This document shows, piece by piece, positions 63,467 through 64,000 of a DNA stretch of 64,000 bases. A model generated the notes under the pieces. That model searched no databases, was not told the origin of the DNA, and saw nothing but the letters and a program-made list of their open reading frames with translations. The position numbers and the translations under genes are program-made. Source of the DNA: JACDBZ01 sp038233215 (GTDB lineage Bacteria > Chloroflexota > Limnocylindria > QHBO01); contig JBBSML010000007.1 of NCBI GenBank assembly GCA_038233215.1, positions 44,050-108,049 on the forward strand. The letters run 5' to 3'. Numbering within the stretch: position 1 is the first letter of the stretch; the number at the start of each line of letters is the position of its first letter.

Positions 63467-64000
63467 TCAGGCGAGCCGAGACTCGGCTAGAGCACCCGAG
63501 CTGAGCTCGACCGACACCGGCACCTCGGCCGCGCGGCGCAGGACCTCGCCGAGCCGGTCGTCCCACGCCACGCGGTCCGGCAGCCGCACCTGGCGCGTCG
63601 CTCCGGCCACGGAGATCGTCAGCACCACCGGCAGCGGACCGGGGCGCCCGGCCAGCGCGGCCTTCACCGACTCGATCGCCCCGAGCAGCCGATCGGTCGC
63701 CACGTCCTCGCCGATCGCGACGCTCACCGTGGCTGTCGACCCTTGCGGGGAGGACTGGATGGGCACCGCGTCGACGGGGGCTGGCGGCTCCTCGGCCGGC
63801 TCCGGTGCGGTCGGACGGATCGGCGCCTCGATGGCCACCGAGACCGGCGGTGGTGCCGTAACCGCCACGGCGGCCTCACGCTTCTGAGCCACCGATCCCG
63901 CCCCCCAGACGCCCTGGGAGCGCTCCGGCTCGCGGTTGCCCCAGCGGCGGCCACCGTTGCGCGCAGCCAGCAGCCGATCCCGCTCCGCGCCGAAGGCGGC
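63467..64000 (-). CDS. C-terminal part of a larger protein, probably DNA polymerase III alpha subunit
   Basis: The frame is open to the window edge, so only the last 177 residues are visible. A Pro/Ala-rich, disordered region is followed by SVAIGEDVATDRLLGAIESV, PGPLPVVLTISVAGATRQVRLP and LGEVLRRAAE, which resemble the C-terminal tail after the OB domain of DnaE, where VVL-x-VRLP segments are typical. None of the polymerase motifs is in view, so the call rests on this tail alone. An internal GTG at 63892 is not a likely start. Confidence 0.45.
   Translation of the reverse strand, partial: AAFGAERDRLLAARNGGRRWGNREPERSQGVWGAGSVAQKREAAVAVTAPPPVSVAIEAPIRPTAPEPAEEPPAPVDAVPIQSSPQGSTATVSVAIGEDVATDRLLGAIESVKAALAGRPGPLPVVLTISVAGATRQVRLPDRVAWDDRLGEVLRRAAEVPVSVELSSGALAESRLA

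Overview
The window is a 64-kb piece of a GC-rich bacterial chromosome. Gene content (whiA-yvcK-rapZ beside tpiA-gpmI-secG, secDF, tatAC, lemA-htpX, an ECF sigma factor, Ser/Ala/Pro-rich linkers in exported proteins) and very high GC3 suggest an uncultivated Chloroflexota lineage, perhaps Limnocylindria-like. This is an inference from gene content; no marker phylogeny was possible. There is no rRNA operon and no CRISPR array.

Layout. (1) 1-9.7 kb is accessory DNA. It holds a complete type III restriction-modification pair (mod-res), a 500-bp repeat-rich gene-free stretch, and a tightly coupled mobile-element operon: tyrosine integrase, HTH protein, ribbon-helix-helix protein, excisionase-like protein, DUF3631 ATPase and serine recombinase. 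The integrase abuts the 3' end of a tRNA-Cys gene, the usual arrangement for an element integrated in a tRNA. (2) 9.7-13.4 kb has seven tRNA genes on the minus strand (Cys, Gln, Gly, Phe, Val, Leu, Leu), interrupted by lemA-htpX-ion channel. (3) 13.4-30.1 kb is core housekeeping, almost all on the minus strand in overlapping operons: rapZ-yvcK-whiA-tpiA-gpmI-secG; secD-secF-recJ-pyrF-tatA-tatC-deacetylase; uvrC; LCP protein-NUDIX. (4) 30-42 kb has a short UvrD-type helicase, uvrA, an ABC-2 exporter (ATPase plus two permeases), a uracil-DNA glycosylase, a HicB-like protein and uvrB. With uvrC, polA, mutM and recJ this makes a repair-rich neighbourhood. (5) 42.4-45.6 kb is a residual Tad/Flp pilus cluster: a decayed TadE remnant, a TadG-like protein and CpaB. 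(6) 45.6-53.4 kb has polA-mutM-coaE, a J-domain membrane protein, a Crp/Fnr regulator, two small unknown genes and an ECF sigma/anti-sigma pair. (7) 53.4-55.2 kb is a 1.6-kb mini-island between a tRNA-Leu gene and a second copy of its 3' end; it carries one secreted protein and no recombinase. (8) 55.4-64 kb has a zinc-ribbon membrane protein, a nitrilase-family amidohydrolase, a broken LuxR-type regulator, a Rieske oxygenase with a small partner, a polar amino-acid ABC importer, an AI-2E family permease operon and, at the edge, the C-terminus of what is probably DnaE.

Two themes cross the window. Many genes have a TANNNT -10-like hexamer only 6-9 nt before the start codon and no Shine-Dalgarno, which predicts leaderless mRNAs; internal operon genes instead use ATGA-type overlaps. 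Accessory DNA sits next to tRNA genes twice, once with a full recombination module and once with none. The least familiar parts are the DUF3631/two-recombinase element with its duplicated bipartite repeat, and the recombinase-less tRNA-Leu island.
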